DNA of 64,000 nt, from positions 1-64,000 of the forward strand of contig NZ_CALFLA010000056.1 of NCBI RefSeq assembly GCF_937880195.1, read 5' to 3'. Positions 8,329 through 20,236 of the stretch are shown piece by piece. Made by a program: the position numbers and the translations under genes. Source of the stretch: an uncultured Blautia sp. Lineage in GTDB: Bacteria > Bacillota > Clostridia > Lachnospirales > Lachnospiraceae. The notes under the pieces were generated by a model, which was not told the origin of the DNA, searched no databases, and was given only the letters and a program-made list of their open reading frames with translations. The number at the start of each line of letters is the position of its first letter. Position 1 is the first letter of the stretch.

Positions 8329-10617
8329 TTATTTCTCCAGTTCTTTTTTCAGCATTCCCATGGCAAGTTTTTCAGCAGTAATGGGAAGCTCGCGTACTCT
8401 TACCCCTGTGGCGTTATAAACAGCCGCCGCTATGGCAGGGCACGGCGTATCAATTACCAGCTCTCCTACCGATTTAGCTCCAAAGGGACCGCTTGGCTCA
8501 TAGCTTCCTCGGATCTCTACACGAATATCTCCCACATCAAGTCTGGATGGGATCTTGTACTGCATAAAGGAATTATTGCGGATTCTTCCCTTTTCGTTAT
8601 ACTGAATATCTTCGTAAAGAGCCATTCCAATTCCCTGAACAATACCGCCCTCTGTCTGCACACGCACCAGATTCGGGTTGATGGGAGTACCGCAGTCTAC
8701 CACGGCAACATAATCTACAACTTTTGTGCTTCCGGTTTCTTTGTCAACCTCAACCTCAGCCATACCTACCATGAAAGGAGGCGGAGAAACTGGAGAGGAA
8801 TACGTTCTTGTTACCTGAAGCTCCTGGCAGTTACCGCAGGTTCCCTGGATCGCAATATCTTTTAAGGAAACCTTATGCTCCTCGTCTGTAAAAACAAATT
8901 CTCCGTCAAAATTTACTTCCCCGGAATCTGCCCCAAGCATTTTTGCTCCAAGCTTACAGATCCTTTCCCGAAGTTCCTGACAGGACTGGACAACTGCCAT
9001 TCCAGTGGTGTATGTTGTGGCAGACGCGTAAGAACCAGAATCATATGGTGAAATATCTGTATCTACACCAAAAACAACAATATTATCTATTGAAGTTTCC
9101 ATACAGTCTGCAGCCATCTGCGCTAGAATCGTATCGCATCCTGTTCCCATATCTGCGCATCCAAGTCCCAGGGTATAAGAGCCGTCCTCATTTAATTTCA
9201 TATCTGCTCCGCCCACGTCGATCCCGGCAATGGACGAGCCCTGCATAGCCATGGCAACGCCTACTCCGCGGACTTTGCCGTTCCCCATATCACGGAAAGG
9301 ATATTTTTCATCCCAGTTCATCATTTCTTTTGCACGTTCCATGCACTGATCCATGGTGCAGCTTTGGGCAATATCAATATCTCCATATGCAGGAAGAGGT
9401 TCTCCCTCCACAGGCATATTCAGCTCGCGGATTTTGACCGGATCCATTCCCATCTTCTCCGCCAGTTCGTTTACTGCACTTTCTACCGCGTAAATTCCCT
9501 GGGTCGCTCCATATCCCCGATATGCTCCGGCTGCCTGTACGTTTGTATATACCACATCATATGCAAAACGATACGCCTCTGTATGGCGATAAAGGGCAAT
9601 AGATTTATGTCCGCTCAATCCTACGGTTGTAGGACTGTGTTCGCCATAGGCCCCTGCATTGGAAAGAGTGTAAACATCCAGTACACGGACAATTCCATTT
9701 TCGTCCGCGCCTGCCCTGACACGGATTTCCATTTCATGACGGGGGGATGCACAGATCTGCGACTCATAACGGGAATAAAGAATCTTAGAAGGGCGTCCTG
9801 TCATCCATGTTACAAAAGCCGGATAGATCTCACATACTGAAGTCTGCTTGGCGCCGAAACCGCCTCCGATCCTGGGCTTGATCACCCTGATTTTTGAAGA
9901 GGGGATATCCAGTGCGTTTCCAAGGATTCTCCTGACATGAAAGGGAATCTGCGTGGAGGACACAACGTTCAGACGTCCAAAATAATCCATATAGCAGTAT
10001 GTACGGAAGGTTTCCATCATAGCCTGCTGGTTTGCCTTTGTGTGATACGTCTGATCTACCGTATAGGGACATTCTGCAAGTACCTTTTCTACGTTTCCTG
10101 ATTCCTCTACTCCAGATGCACAAAGGTTTCTTTTGTTATCAGCTCCTACCGGAATCTTTGCCTCCCAGTCCTCCTCAGGATGAACAAGTATGGAAGAATC
10201 TTTTGCTTTGTGCATGTCAAGAACAGGTTCGTCCACGCGATATTTTACTTTGATCCGCTTCAATGCCTTATCGACTGCTTCCTCTGTCTCTCCGGCTACA
10301 ATAGCCACTGCGTCTCCTACAAAACGCACTCTCTGTTCCAGAATATAATGATCGTACGGGCTAAGCTCTGGATATGTCTGACCTGCAAGAGTAAAACGTT
10401 TTTTTGGAACGTCCTTATAGGTATAAACAGCAGCAATCCCACTGACCTGCCGCGCTGTTCCTGTCTTAATCTCTTCAATCCAGGCATTTGCATGAGGACT
10501 TCTGAGGATTTTGACAATGAGACAGTCTTTTGGCGCAAGGTCATTGGTAAATACCGGTTTTCCTGTGACAAGCGCCATGGCGTCTTTTTTTCTTACCGGT
10601 TTGCTTACATAACTCAT
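8329..10617 (-). CDS. Molybdopterin-binding subunit of a xanthine dehydrogenase-family hydroxylase
   Basis: This 762-residue large subunit of a molybdenum hydroxylase carries the active site that oxidises purines, aldehydes or N-heterocycles. It begins with the alpha/beta hammerhead domain (about residues 15-125) and continues with the Mo-cofactor domain. Visible motifs are RIGGGFGAKQ, the GCADMGTGCDT cofactor loop, and GAKSVGE near the C-terminus, where Glu is the expected catalytic base. It is the third gene of an operon in the order FAD subunit, 2Fe-2S subunit, Mo subunit, with ATGA overlaps. The substrate is not clear from sequence: xanthine/hypoxanthine is likely, but no purine transporter or Mo-cofactor gene is nearby. 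Confidence 0.9.
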   Translation of the reverse strand: MSYVSKPVRKKDAMALVTGKPVFTNDLAPKDCLIVKILRSPHANAWIEEIKTGTARQVSGIAAVYTYKDVPKKRFTLAGQTYPELSPYDHYILEQRVRFVGDAVAIVAGETEEAVDKALKRIKVKYRVDEPVLDMHKAKDSSILVHPEEDWEAKIPVGADNKRNLCASGVEESGNVEKVLAECPYTVDQTYHTKANQQAMMETFRTYCYMDYFGRLNVVSSTQIPFHVRRILGNALDIPSSKIRVIKPRIGGGFGAKQTSVCEIYPAFVTWMTGRPSKILYSRYESQICASPRHEMEIRVRAGADENGIVRVLDVYTLSNAGAYGEHSPTTVGLSGHKSIALYRHTEAYRFAYDVVYTNVQAAGAYRGYGATQGIYAVESAVNELAEKMGMDPVKIRELNMPVEGEPLPAYGDIDIAQSCTMDQCMERAKEMMNWDEKYPFRDMGNGKVRGVGVAMAMQGSSIAGIDVGGADMKLNEDGSYTLGLGCADMGTGCDTILAQMAADCMETSIDNIVVFGVDTDISPYDSGSYASATTYTTGMAVVQSCQELRERICKLGAKMLGADSGEVNFDGEFVFTDEEHKVSLKDIAIQGTCGNCQELQVTRTYSSPVSPPPFMVGMAEVEVDKETGSTKVVDYVAVVDCGTPINPNLVRVQTEGGIVQGIGMALYEDIQYNEKGRIRNNSFMQYKIPSRLDVGDIRVEIRGSYEPSGPFGAKSVGELVIDTPCPAIAAAVYNATGVRVRELPITAEKLAMGMLKKELEK

Positions 10618-11093
10618 TCCTGCGCCTCCTCTCTTTTCTGTGCCTTTTTATACTGGAGATATTTCAGAATACTTCTTGTCTGCCCAACAAAACCAGAACA
10701 TCTGCATAAATTACCAGACAGATACTCTTTGATATCTTCTTCTGTGGGGTCTTCAAGCTCCTGTTCCATAGCAAAAATATTCATGATAAAGCCCGGATTA
10801 CAAAAACCGCACTGTTCTGCTCCTTCGTCAGACAAAAAAGCGCCGAACTCTTCTGCTTCTTTCTGCATTCCCTCCATGGTTACGATTTTCTTTCCTTCTG
10901 CCCGAAGAGCAAGAACACTGCAGGAAAGTACTGGTTTTCCATCCATAAGAACCGTACAAAGACCGCAGTTGGCAGTCTCGCATCCTCGTTTTACGCTATA
11001 ACAGCCCTTATCCCTCAAAAAATCCAGGAGGATCGTATCCGGTTCCGCTTCATCATGACGGTAAACTCCATTCAGCCAAAAACTTACTTTCAT
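10614..11093 (-). CDS. 2Fe-2S subunit of a xanthine dehydrogenase-family hydroxylase
   Basis: This 159-residue protein transfers electrons between the Mo centre and FAD. The N-terminal plant-ferredoxin-like cluster site is GCETANCGLCTV with the final Cys in PVLSC. The C-terminal helical domain holds the second cluster (EQCGFCNPGF and NLCRCSG). The length matches the family. The start at 11093 is chosen because its ATG overlaps the stop of the upstream FAD subunit (ATGA) and GTAGGAGGA lies at correct distance. Its own stop overlaps the start of the Mo subunit in the same way. Confidence 0.93.
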   Translation of the reverse strand: MKVSFWLNGVYRHDEAEPDTILLDFLRDKGCYSVKRGCETANCGLCTVLMDGKPVLSCSVLALRAEGKKIVTMEGMQKEAEEFGAFLSDEGAEQCGFCNPGFIMNIFAMEQELEDPTEEDIKEYLSGNLCRCSGFVGQTRSILKYLQYKKAQKREEAQE

Positions 11094-11902
11094 TCCTTCA
11101 TTCCTCCTACTGCTTCCCAAGCTCTACGTGTAAGCACCTCCACAAGGAGCCTTCTGTATTCCTTGGAACCTCTCATATTGCCTCCTACAGGAACATGCTC
11201 CGCTGCATAAGAAGCAAACTCCTGAACAGCTTTTTCCTTTTCTTTTCTGGTCATTTCCTCGAAGCCATACAAAATATCCGCCTTGTCTTCTACGATCATG
11301 GCCCGTCCTGGTCTTGCTCCAATAACAGTTCTGGCAGTCTCGCCTATAAGCGATGCGGCGCAGGTCAGGACCGGAAAATCTGTTTCTGTATTCCGCTGAC
11401 TCAGATAAACCGATTTCAAAGGTGTTTTTCTGATGATCACTGCCTGCAGAATATCACGGTCCTTTTTCTGATTTACAAACTCTGAAAGCGTAATCCTTCC
11501 TACCTGATACAGATCCACCCAGGTATCCAATGAAAGCAGCATGGTAAGAACGTCTGAAAAACCGTATCTCCCAAAAACGCTTCCTCCTACGGTAGCGCAG
11601 TTACGAAACTGCACTCCCACAATATGACGAAGACTCTCTCTGACTGCTCCATGAGTCCATTCATTTAAGGACTTATTCATTTCCAGATCACGGAGCGTTG
11701 TCATACATCCGATCACATATTCATCCTCCGTTTCCTGAATCCCGTCCAGACCCAGGCCGGAAAGATCAATTGCTGTGGAAACATTTCTGTTCCCCATTTT
11801 CAGCCACACCATACCGCCCAGCACACAGGCGCTTTTTTTCTGATTCAGCTCGTAGGCTTCCGCAATGCTGTTCACCCTTACATAGCTTTTGATCTTTAGC
11901 AT
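11090..11902 (-). CDS. FAD-binding subunit of a xanthine dehydrogenase-family hydroxylase
   Basis: This 270-residue subunit has an N-terminal FAD-binding (PCMH/CO dehydrogenase flavoprotein) domain with the phosphate-binding VLGGM and ATVGGSVFGRYG motifs, and a C-terminal CO_deh_flav_C-like domain. It passes electrons from the 2Fe-2S subunit to NAD+ or another acceptor. The ATG at 11902 is preceded by AGAAAGGAAG; an open frame continues upstream to 12076 but has no ribosome site and would cross the likely promoter region. It is the first gene of the hydroxylase operon. Confidence 0.88.
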   Translation of the reverse strand: MLKIKSYVRVNSIAEAYELNQKKSACVLGGMVWLKMGNRNVSTAIDLSGLGLDGIQETEDEYVIGCMTTLRDLEMNKSLNEWTHGAVRESLRHIVGVQFRNCATVGGSVFGRYGFSDVLTMLLSLDTWVDLYQVGRITLSEFVNQKKDRDILQAVIIRKTPLKSVYLSQRNTETDFPVLTCAASLIGETARTVIGARPGRAMIVEDKADILYGFEEMTRKEKEKAVQEFASYAAEHVPVGGNMRGSKEYRRLLVEVLTRRAWEAVGGMKE

Positions 11903-11940
11903 ATGAACTTCCTTTCTTTTGATAAAATGATATCTGTTTA

Positions 11941-11957
11941 CACAGATTATTTCTGTG
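11941..11957. promoter_or_regulatory. Candidate operator upstream of the hydroxylase operon
   Basis: CACAGATTATTTCTGTG is a 6-bp perfect inverted repeat with a 5-base spacer, 39 bases upstream of the first start codon. The position and symmetry suit a repressor or activator site. The regulator is unknown. Confidence 0.35.
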
Positions 11958-12045
11958 CCATTCTTTCTATAAATAGGCATACTTAATTTTAGTTTATCAG
12001 GTATACAGAAAAAAATCCATAGCTTTTTTATTAAAAAATTCCACA

Positions 12046-12085
12046 TAAAAAACATGGCAGCCGGATAAGCCGCCATGTTTTTTAT
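12046..12085 (-). terminator. Terminator of the lactose-type operon
   Basis: On the minus strand ACATGGC and GCCATGT pair around GGCTTATCCGGCT and are followed by TTTTTTATG. It lies one base after the stop codon of the transporter gene. Confidence 0.85.
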
Positions 12086-12086
12086 C

Positions 12087-13460
12087 TTACATATGATCTT
12101 TTACAGCCTGATTCTGAAGAAGTTTCTCATTGGCTTTCTCTACATTCAGTTTTGCCATTATAACGGTAATGATAAGCGTAATCACTACGGGAATCCATAA
12201 ATACATTGTCTGCAGCATTTTAATGCAGGAATCGCTCTGCACTGCCAGCGTACCGTCAAAACCACTGAAATCCAGCAGCCATCCAGTAAGGGCAATCCCA
12301 ATCCCTCCTCCAAGCTTAATGCCCAGAGAAGTGCAGGAATACATTGTTCCGTCTACTCTTTTATGCTTTGTCAGGTAAGTATATTCTGAACAGGAGGCGA
12401 TTACCGCATTCATGTCCCCCTGCCATGGTCCCATTCCAAAAGCAGCTATACCAGTAAATAAAAGCATAAGCGGTACGCTTCCCAGATATCCGGCTACCAC
12501 CACCAGGGCTCTTCCAATGGTTCCTATCACATATCCTGTCAGGTTCAGCTTATACATGCCTTTCCATTTTTCTACTAAAACAGGAGTAATCAAAAGGGCA
12601 ATGATCAGCGGAATGTTAATAGCCCAGGAAAATACGCCGTACAGCTTCTCATTAAAAAGAATATAAGTCATATAATAAATACCCATATTCAGCATCGCTG
12701 TATAGATCTGCTGCAAAATATAAGTGGCGCAGATCATAACATAATACTTGTTTGTAAACAGAAGTTTCCCTGCTTCCAAAAGAGAATACTTTTCATCTGT
12801 TCCTGAATCTTGTCCTTCATTTAACTCTTCTTCTGGCAGCTCCTTCACAGAAAGTACGGAAATCGTGTTCACAACTAATCCGATCACTGCATAGATAATT
12901 GCAACTGTTCTCCATCCTGCTGCTCCGCCGCCCATCCATTCTACAAACCCGATGGTCAGTGACTGAATTAGCAGGCTGGTGGAAAAAGCAAAAATAAAGC
13001 GGTAAGATCCCATCTGAACACGTTCCTTACTGTTCTTTGTTACCAGGGCTGTCAATGCAGAATACGCAATGTTGTTCGCTGTATAAAACACAGCGTTTAA
13101 CAGAGTGTATGCAATAAAAAACCAAACGTACTGCGCAGCCTCTCCCATATTTACAGGAACGGCAAATATAGCAACTAAGGTTACAGCGCAGCCAATATAG
13201 CCATAAAGCATCCAGGGTCTTGCTTTTCCCATTTTACTCTTTGTTTTATCAATCATAGTTCCAAAAAAAACATCTGTAATTCCATCAAAGAGTTTTGACA
13301 CCGCAATCAGGGTTCCAATAATTCCAGGATTTAATCCTACTGTATTGGTAAGATAAATCATAACAAAGGAGGACAGGAATGCATAAACTACATTTCCTGC
13401 AATATCTCCGGAACCATATCCTACTTTATTATGCCATTTTAAATATCTTTTCTCGTTCAT
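12087..13460 (-). CDS. GPH-family sugar:cation symporter
   Basis: This is a 457-residue inner-membrane transporter with about twelve membrane segments. It belongs to the glycoside-pentoside-hexuronide:cation family (MelB-like), recognised by the N-terminal KVGYGSGDIAGN and the following DGITDVFFG...GKARPW signature. It lacks the C-terminal IIA-like domain of LacS. It follows the beta-galactosidase gene by eight bases in one operon, so lactose or another beta-galactoside is the likely substrate. That is inferred from context. Confidence 0.88.
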   Translation of the reverse strand: MNEKRYLKWHNKVGYGSGDIAGNVVYAFLSSFVMIYLTNTVGLNPGIIGTLIAVSKLFDGITDVFFGTMIDKTKSKMGKARPWMLYGYIGCAVTLVAIFAVPVNMGEAAQYVWFFIAYTLLNAVFYTANNIAYSALTALVTKNSKERVQMGSYRFIFAFSTSLLIQSLTIGFVEWMGGGAAGWRTVAIIYAVIGLVVNTISVLSVKELPEEELNEGQDSGTDEKYSLLEAGKLLFTNKYYVMICATYILQQIYTAMLNMGIYYMTYILFNEKLYGVFSWAINIPLIIALLITPVLVEKWKGMYKLNLTGYVIGTIGRALVVVAGYLGSVPLMLLFTGIAAFGMGPWQGDMNAVIASCSEYTYLTKHKRVDGTMYSCTSLGIKLGGGIGIALTGWLLDFSGFDGTLAVQSDSCIKMLQTMYLWIPVVITLIITVIMAKLNVEKANEKLLQNQAVKDHM

Positions 13461-13468
13461 GTGTATTC

Positions 13469-16549
<3,081 letters not shown>

Positions 16550-16621
16550 TTATTTTATGATTTCTCCTTTTTGTTATCCTTATTCTACGCTATTTTACTG
16601 CTGTTCGTCCATAAACTCTAT

Positions 16622-16650
16622 TAGACAAAACATGCACAAAATGATACAAT
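16622..16650 (+). promoter_or_regulatory. Promoter of the AraC-type regulator
   Basis: TAGACA, 17 bases and TACAAT on the plus strand, 36 bases upstream of the regulator ATG. It lies in the divergent gap shared with lacZ. Confidence 0.6.
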
Positions 16651-16686
16651 ATATTTAATCATTCCACTTTTCAAAGGAGAACTTCT

Positions 16687-17553
16687 ATGTATATTAATTC
16701 TGGTTATCTTCACAATTCCCTGCTTGATTTTAAAGACAGAAGCAGACCCTTAGTAGTCGGAAGCTGCGGAACTTACCGTCTGATCCATCAGCATAAGCTT
16801 CCTACTTACCGTCCCAGAGGAAGAATTGATTATCAATTACTTTATATTGCAGCGGGAAAAGGTCATTTCTTTTTAAACGACAAAGAAGAAGTTATAGACG
16901 CCGGACATATGATTTTGTACAGGCCTCGCGAAATGCAGAAATATGTTTATTATGGAACAGATCAGACAGAAGTTTCCTGGGTTCATTTTACAGGTAATAA
17001 TGTAAAAAATATTTTAAAGGATTATCACTTATTTGAATCCGGTCCTGTTCTTCAAACTGGAAATTCTACTGAATATCATCGGATTTTCCGAAAAATGATC
17101 CAGGAACTCCAGCTTGTCCGACCCAATTATGAGGAATATCTTGCCCTGCTGCTTTCAGAGCTTTTTCTTTTGATCAGCCGTCAGACGCCTTCTGGAAGTC
17201 CTTCTCAGAACCAGATCATGCAAAAAGAAATGGAAAAAGCCACGCAGTATTTTAATGAACATTTCAACGAAGATATTTCCATTGAAGAATATGCCTTATC
17301 CAAACATTTCAGCACATGCTGGTTTATCCGCAGCTTTAAGCGCTATAATGGAATGACGCCTATGCAATACGTCCTAAATCTAAGGATCACAACTGCCAAA
17401 ACCCTTCTCAGGACTACTACCTATTCTGTTTCTGAAGTTGCGTCAATTGTAGGGTATGATAATCCTTTGTATTTCAGCAGATTATTTAAAAAACAGACCG
17501 GACTTCCGCCCTCTGATTTCCGCAATAATGAAACGATTGCCAAACGCTCTTAA
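16687..17553 (+). CDS. AraC-family transcriptional regulator
   Basis: This is a 288-residue regulator. The N-terminal cupin-like sugar-sensing domain (about residues 20-165) includes the DYQLLYIAAGKG and MILYRPREMQKY patterns of the AraC ligand domain. The C-terminal double helix-turn-helix (about 185-283) ends with VGYDNPLYFSRLFKKQTG, the family signature. AAAGGAGAACTTCT precedes the ATG. Divergent placement from lacZ and the sugar transporter suggests that it activates them in response to the sugar. This is context-based inference. Confidence 0.9.
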   Translation: MYINSGYLHNSLLDFKDRSRPLVVGSCGTYRLIHQHKLPTYRPRGRIDYQLLYIAAGKGHFFLNDKEEVIDAGHMILYRPREMQKYVYYGTDQTEVSWVHFTGNNVKNILKDYHLFESGPVLQTGNSTEYHRIFRKMIQELQLVRPNYEEYLALLLSELFLLISRQTPSGSPSQNQIMQKEMEKATQYFNEHFNEDISIEEYALSKHFSTCWFIRSFKRYNGMTPMQYVLNLRITTAKTLLRTTTYSVSEVASIVGYDNPLYFSRLFKKQTGLPPSDFRNNETIAKRS

Positions 17554-17573
17554 TGCAGCTTCTCTGCCGGGAC

Positions 17574-17620
17574 TAAAAAAACACCCATACTCCTAGTATT
17601 AGGAATATAGGTGTTTTTAT
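17574..17620. terminator. Bidirectional terminator between the AraC regulator and leuA
   Basis: AAAAAACACC pairs with GGTGTTTTT, with an inner stem around CCTAGTATTAGG. A and T tracts on both sides serve the two convergent genes. Confidence 0.85.
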
Positions 17621-17628
17621 CACTTATT

Positions 17629-19284
17629 TTAACGATTATTAATCGCAGTCACAAGGGCGTCAATAGAGGCCCGGATAATATCGGGATCCACACCAGCTCC
17701 CCAGGAAAGGCTTCCGTCTGGTTTCTGGATTCCCACGTAGGCAATGGCCTTGGAACTGGAGCTTTTTTCCAGGGCATGCTCCTGATATGTCACCAGATTA
17801 AATTTCAGCTCGTATGCCTTTTTCAGCGCGTTGCTGACAGCATTCAAACGTCCGTTTCCTTCCGCTTCTGTCGTAATGGTTTTTCCGTTAAGGGAGGATG
17901 TTACCTGGGTTACAATACCTCCATCCTTCTGCTGGAAATGAACATCCTGAATACTGTAAGGCTTCTTTACATTTTCAAAAGTTTCTTTGAAAAGAGTAAA
18001 TATTTCATCTGGATGCAGTTCTTTATGACTGTGATCGGAAACAGCTTTTGCAGCATATCCCATTGCCTCGCGCATTTTTGCGGGAAGATTTAATCCATAT
18101 CTGGTTTCCAGAATATAGCCTACGCCGCCCTTTCCAGACTGGCTATTGATACGGATCACATCTGCGTCATAGTTTCTTCCAACATCTGTAGGATCAATAG
18201 GAAGATATGGCACTGTCCAATGGCTGGGATCCTTTTCTTCTCTCCAGTGCATACCTTTGGCGATTGCGTCCTGATGGGAACCGGAAAAAGCTGCAAATAC
18301 CAGAGCGCCGCTGTAAGGACTTCTCTCATCTACCTTCATTCCAGTACATTCTTCATATACTTCACAGATATAAGGCATATCGCTGAAATCCAGCTCTGGA
18401 TCCACTCCCTGGGAAAACATATTCATGGCAAGAGTGACAATGTCTACGTTTCCTGTCCGTTCTCCGTTTCCAAATAAGGTTCCTTCTACACGGTCAGCCC
18501 CTGCCAGAAGTCCCATCTCCGAATCTGCCACTCCGCAGCCGCGGTCATTATGAGGATGCTGAGAAAGGATTACATTCTCACGGTGTTTCATGTGTTCACT
18601 CATATATTCAATCTGGCTTGCATACACATGCGGCATAGAATGCTGAACTGTCACTGGAAGATTAATGATGCATTTATTTTCCGGTGTGGGCTGCCATACG
18701 TCAAGAACTGCATTGCACACCTCCAAAGCATATTCCGGCTCTGTTCCTGTAAAGCTTTCGGGGCTATATTCAAACTGGAAATTTCCCTCTGTCTCTTCTG
18801 CCAGTTCTTTCAGAAGTTTTGCTCCTTCTACAGCGATTCTGATGATTTCCTCACGGGACTTTTTAAACACCTGTTCTCTCTGTGCCACAGAGGTAGAATT
18901 ATATACATGGATAATTGCTTTCGGCGCGCCCTTGACGGCTTCAAATGTCTTACGGATAATATGTTCTCTTGCCTGAGTCAGCACCTGGATCGTCACGTCC
19001 TCCGGAATCAGATCCTGTTCAATCAGGGTACGAAGAAACGTATACTCTGTTTCAGATGCTGCCGGAAAACCAACTTCTATCTCCTTAAACCCGATTTTTA
19101 CAAGAAGCTTAAAAAATTCCACTTTTTGCTCCAGGCTCATAGGAATCACAAGCGCCTGATTTCCATCTCGAAGATCCACGCTACACCAGATCGGGGCCTT
19201 ATCCACATATTCCTTTTCTGCCCATTTCATACATTTGACCGGCGGCATATAATATTGTCTCTGATATTTTGATACGTTTCTCAT
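17629..19284 (-). CDS. leuA: 2-isopropylmalate synthase (LeuA2 type)
   Basis: This 551-residue enzyme condenses acetyl-CoA with 2-oxoisovalerate, the first step of leucine synthesis. The TIM-barrel metal and substrate motif WCSVDLRDGNQAL is near residue 30. SQHPHNDRGCG carries the metal-binding histidine region, and a C-terminal regulatory domain for leucine feedback is present (about 430-550). The sequence resembles the longer LeuA2 group rather than the E. coli type. The ATG at 19284 follows TGGAGGGAAATT. The open frame extends further upstream, but only through a dispersed repeat and the leader. Control is by a leucine T-box. Confidence 0.92.
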   Translation of the reverse strand: MRNVSKYQRQYYMPPVKCMKWAEKEYVDKAPIWCSVDLRDGNQALVIPMSLEQKVEFFKLLVKIGFKEIEVGFPAASETEYTFLRTLIEQDLIPEDVTIQVLTQAREHIIRKTFEAVKGAPKAIIHVYNSTSVAQREQVFKKSREEIIRIAVEGAKLLKELAEETEGNFQFEYSPESFTGTEPEYALEVCNAVLDVWQPTPENKCIINLPVTVQHSMPHVYASQIEYMSEHMKHRENVILSQHPHNDRGCGVADSEMGLLAGADRVEGTLFGNGERTGNVDIVTLAMNMFSQGVDPELDFSDMPYICEVYEECTGMKVDERSPYSGALVFAAFSGSHQDAIAKGMHWREEKDPSHWTVPYLPIDPTDVGRNYDADVIRINSQSGKGGVGYILETRYGLNLPAKMREAMGYAAKAVSDHSHKELHPDEIFTLFKETFENVKKPYSIQDVHFQQKDGGIVTQVTSSLNGKTITTEAEGNGRLNAVSNALKKAYELKFNLVTYQEHALEKSSSSKAIAYVGIQKPDGSLSWGAGVDPDIIRASIDALVTAINNR

Positions 19285-19356
19285 AATTTCCCTCCATATT
19301 CTATTATACTTCAAAAACGTTCCAGCATTCCCACTTGGAAATGCGCGCTGCAAAGC

Positions 19357-19413
19357 ATTTTTGTATAATGGGAAAGTTCGTACAGAATGTACTGCTTTCC
19401 TAATAAACAAAAA
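19357..19413. repeat. Palindromic repeat, copy 1
   Basis: This is a 57-base inverted repeat around GTACAGAATGTAC with GGAAAG/CTTTCC arms, somewhat decayed on the leuA side. It begins in the T-tract of the T-box terminator and lies between it and leuA. Two further copies are at 28841 and 63188. Confidence 0.75.
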
Positions 19414-19721
19414 ATCTTCCGTCTTCTCAGATTTCTCTAAGAGACGAAAGATCTATACTCTCGCGGTACCACTCTTTTTTATGAATAGTTTCATACACTC
19501 AGCGGATACGGAATTGACGCTGTCCATACTAGCCAACTCTTATATCCTTTCCATATAACGGTGGATCCCGTCTGTACCTACTTTTCACAGAAGTTCAGCC
19601 AGAAGCTCCAAGGTGAGTTCCATAATTTCCTTCTGCTGCCTTCCACCAGCCGACAGCTCTCTGTATTCCAGTCCTTATGTACTATTCCTCATCAACGCAT
19701 TTACGTATTAAATTATTGTAT
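19409..19721 (-). promoter_or_regulatory. T-box leader of leuA, leucine-specific
   Basis: Reading on the minus strand, the leader holds a Stem I with the AGAGAGCTG...GGCTGGTG distal loop pattern. A specifier region follows with GAACTCACCTTGGAGC, in which CTC (complement at 19615-19617) is a leucine codon, and then the T-box core AGAGTGGTACCGCG (about 19460-19474). It ends in an intrinsic terminator, ATCTTTCGTCTC paired with GAAGACGGAAGAT and followed by TTTTTT (19409-19452). Uncharged tRNA-Leu should favour the antiterminator. A promoter lies directly upstream. Confidence 0.9.
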
Positions 19722-19727
19722 GAATAT

Positions 19728-19756
19728 AGACTACCACGAAGCCTTTATACTGTCAA
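19728..19756 (-). promoter_or_regulatory. Promoter of the leuA leader
   Basis: TTGACA, 17 bases and TAGTCT on the minus strand, placing transcription start near 19721 just before T-box Stem I. Confidence 0.7.
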
Positions 19757-19837
19757 GAAAAATTTATATTTTCTTATATCAGATAAAATCATTAGGGAAT
19801 CAAACCGCCAAGTCTGCTGCTCCTTAAGGTTCCGAGG

Positions 19838-19922
19838 CTTGCTCCGATTTACACGCCAGATACAGGCTGCCGCAGATAGTCATGTTCAATAGGTATCTGG
19901 GCGTATCCTCGCAGAGCGTTTG
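19838..19922. repeat. tRNA-linked dispersed repeat, copy A
   Basis: About 85 bases match 63108-63192 without gaps at roughly three quarters of positions, including CGCCAGAT, AGTCAT, ATCTG, ATCCTCGC and GAGCGTTT. It lies about 50 bases beyond the terminator of tRNA-Pro. I see no coding potential, and the nature of the repeat is unknown. Confidence 0.6.
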
Positions 19923-19969
19923 TCATGCAGCAGAAAAGTCCGCACAAAATATCCGTTCTCCTGGTATGC

Positions 19970-20007
19970 AAAAAAGAGTCTCCGCTATTCGCAGAAACTC
20001 TTTTTTT
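19970..20007 (-). terminator. Terminator of tRNA-Pro
   Basis: On the minus strand AGAGTTTCTGCG and CGGAGACTCT pair around AATAG and are followed by TTTTTTGC. It lies eleven bases after the tRNA 3' end. Confidence 0.85.
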
Positions 20008-20017
20008 AAAGGAAAAA

Positions 20018-20091
20018 TCGGGGCAACAGGATTTGAACCTGCGACCTCGCGGCCCCCAGCCGCGCGCGCTACCAAGCTACGCCATACCCCG
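20018..20091 (-). tRNA. tRNA-Pro (anticodon GGG)
   Basis: A complete cloverleaf: acceptor CGGGGTA/TGCCCCG, anticodon stem CGCGG/CCGCG with loop CTGGGGG giving anticodon GGG, and T arm GCAGG/CCTGT with loop TTCAAAT. CCA is not encoded. It has its own promoter and terminator. Confidence 0.95.
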
Positions 20092-20100
20092 GTAGATTTT

Positions 20101-20129
20101 ATTATATCAAGATGTCTGAGATTTTGCAA
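20101..20129 (-). promoter_or_regulatory. Promoter of tRNA-Pro
   Basis: TTGCAA, 17 bases and TATAAT on the minus strand, ten bases upstream of the tRNA. Confidence 0.8.
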
Positions 20130-20189
20130 CAATTATTTACAATAATCCGTTCCGAATTTTTGTATTATATGGATCAATTTTCAGAAAAT

Positions 20190-20222
20190 GTCAGCAGAGG
20201 CAAAAACCTTGCCCCTGCTGAC
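20190..20222 (-). terminator. Hairpin terminator of the SipW operon
   Basis: GTCAGCAGGGGCAA and TTGCCTCTGCTGAC form a 14-bp stem with one G-U pair on the minus strand, fifteen bases after the stop of the adhesin gene. The following ATTTTC gives only a modest U-run. Confidence 0.75.
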
Positions 20223-20236
20223 CTGATTCTTTATTT

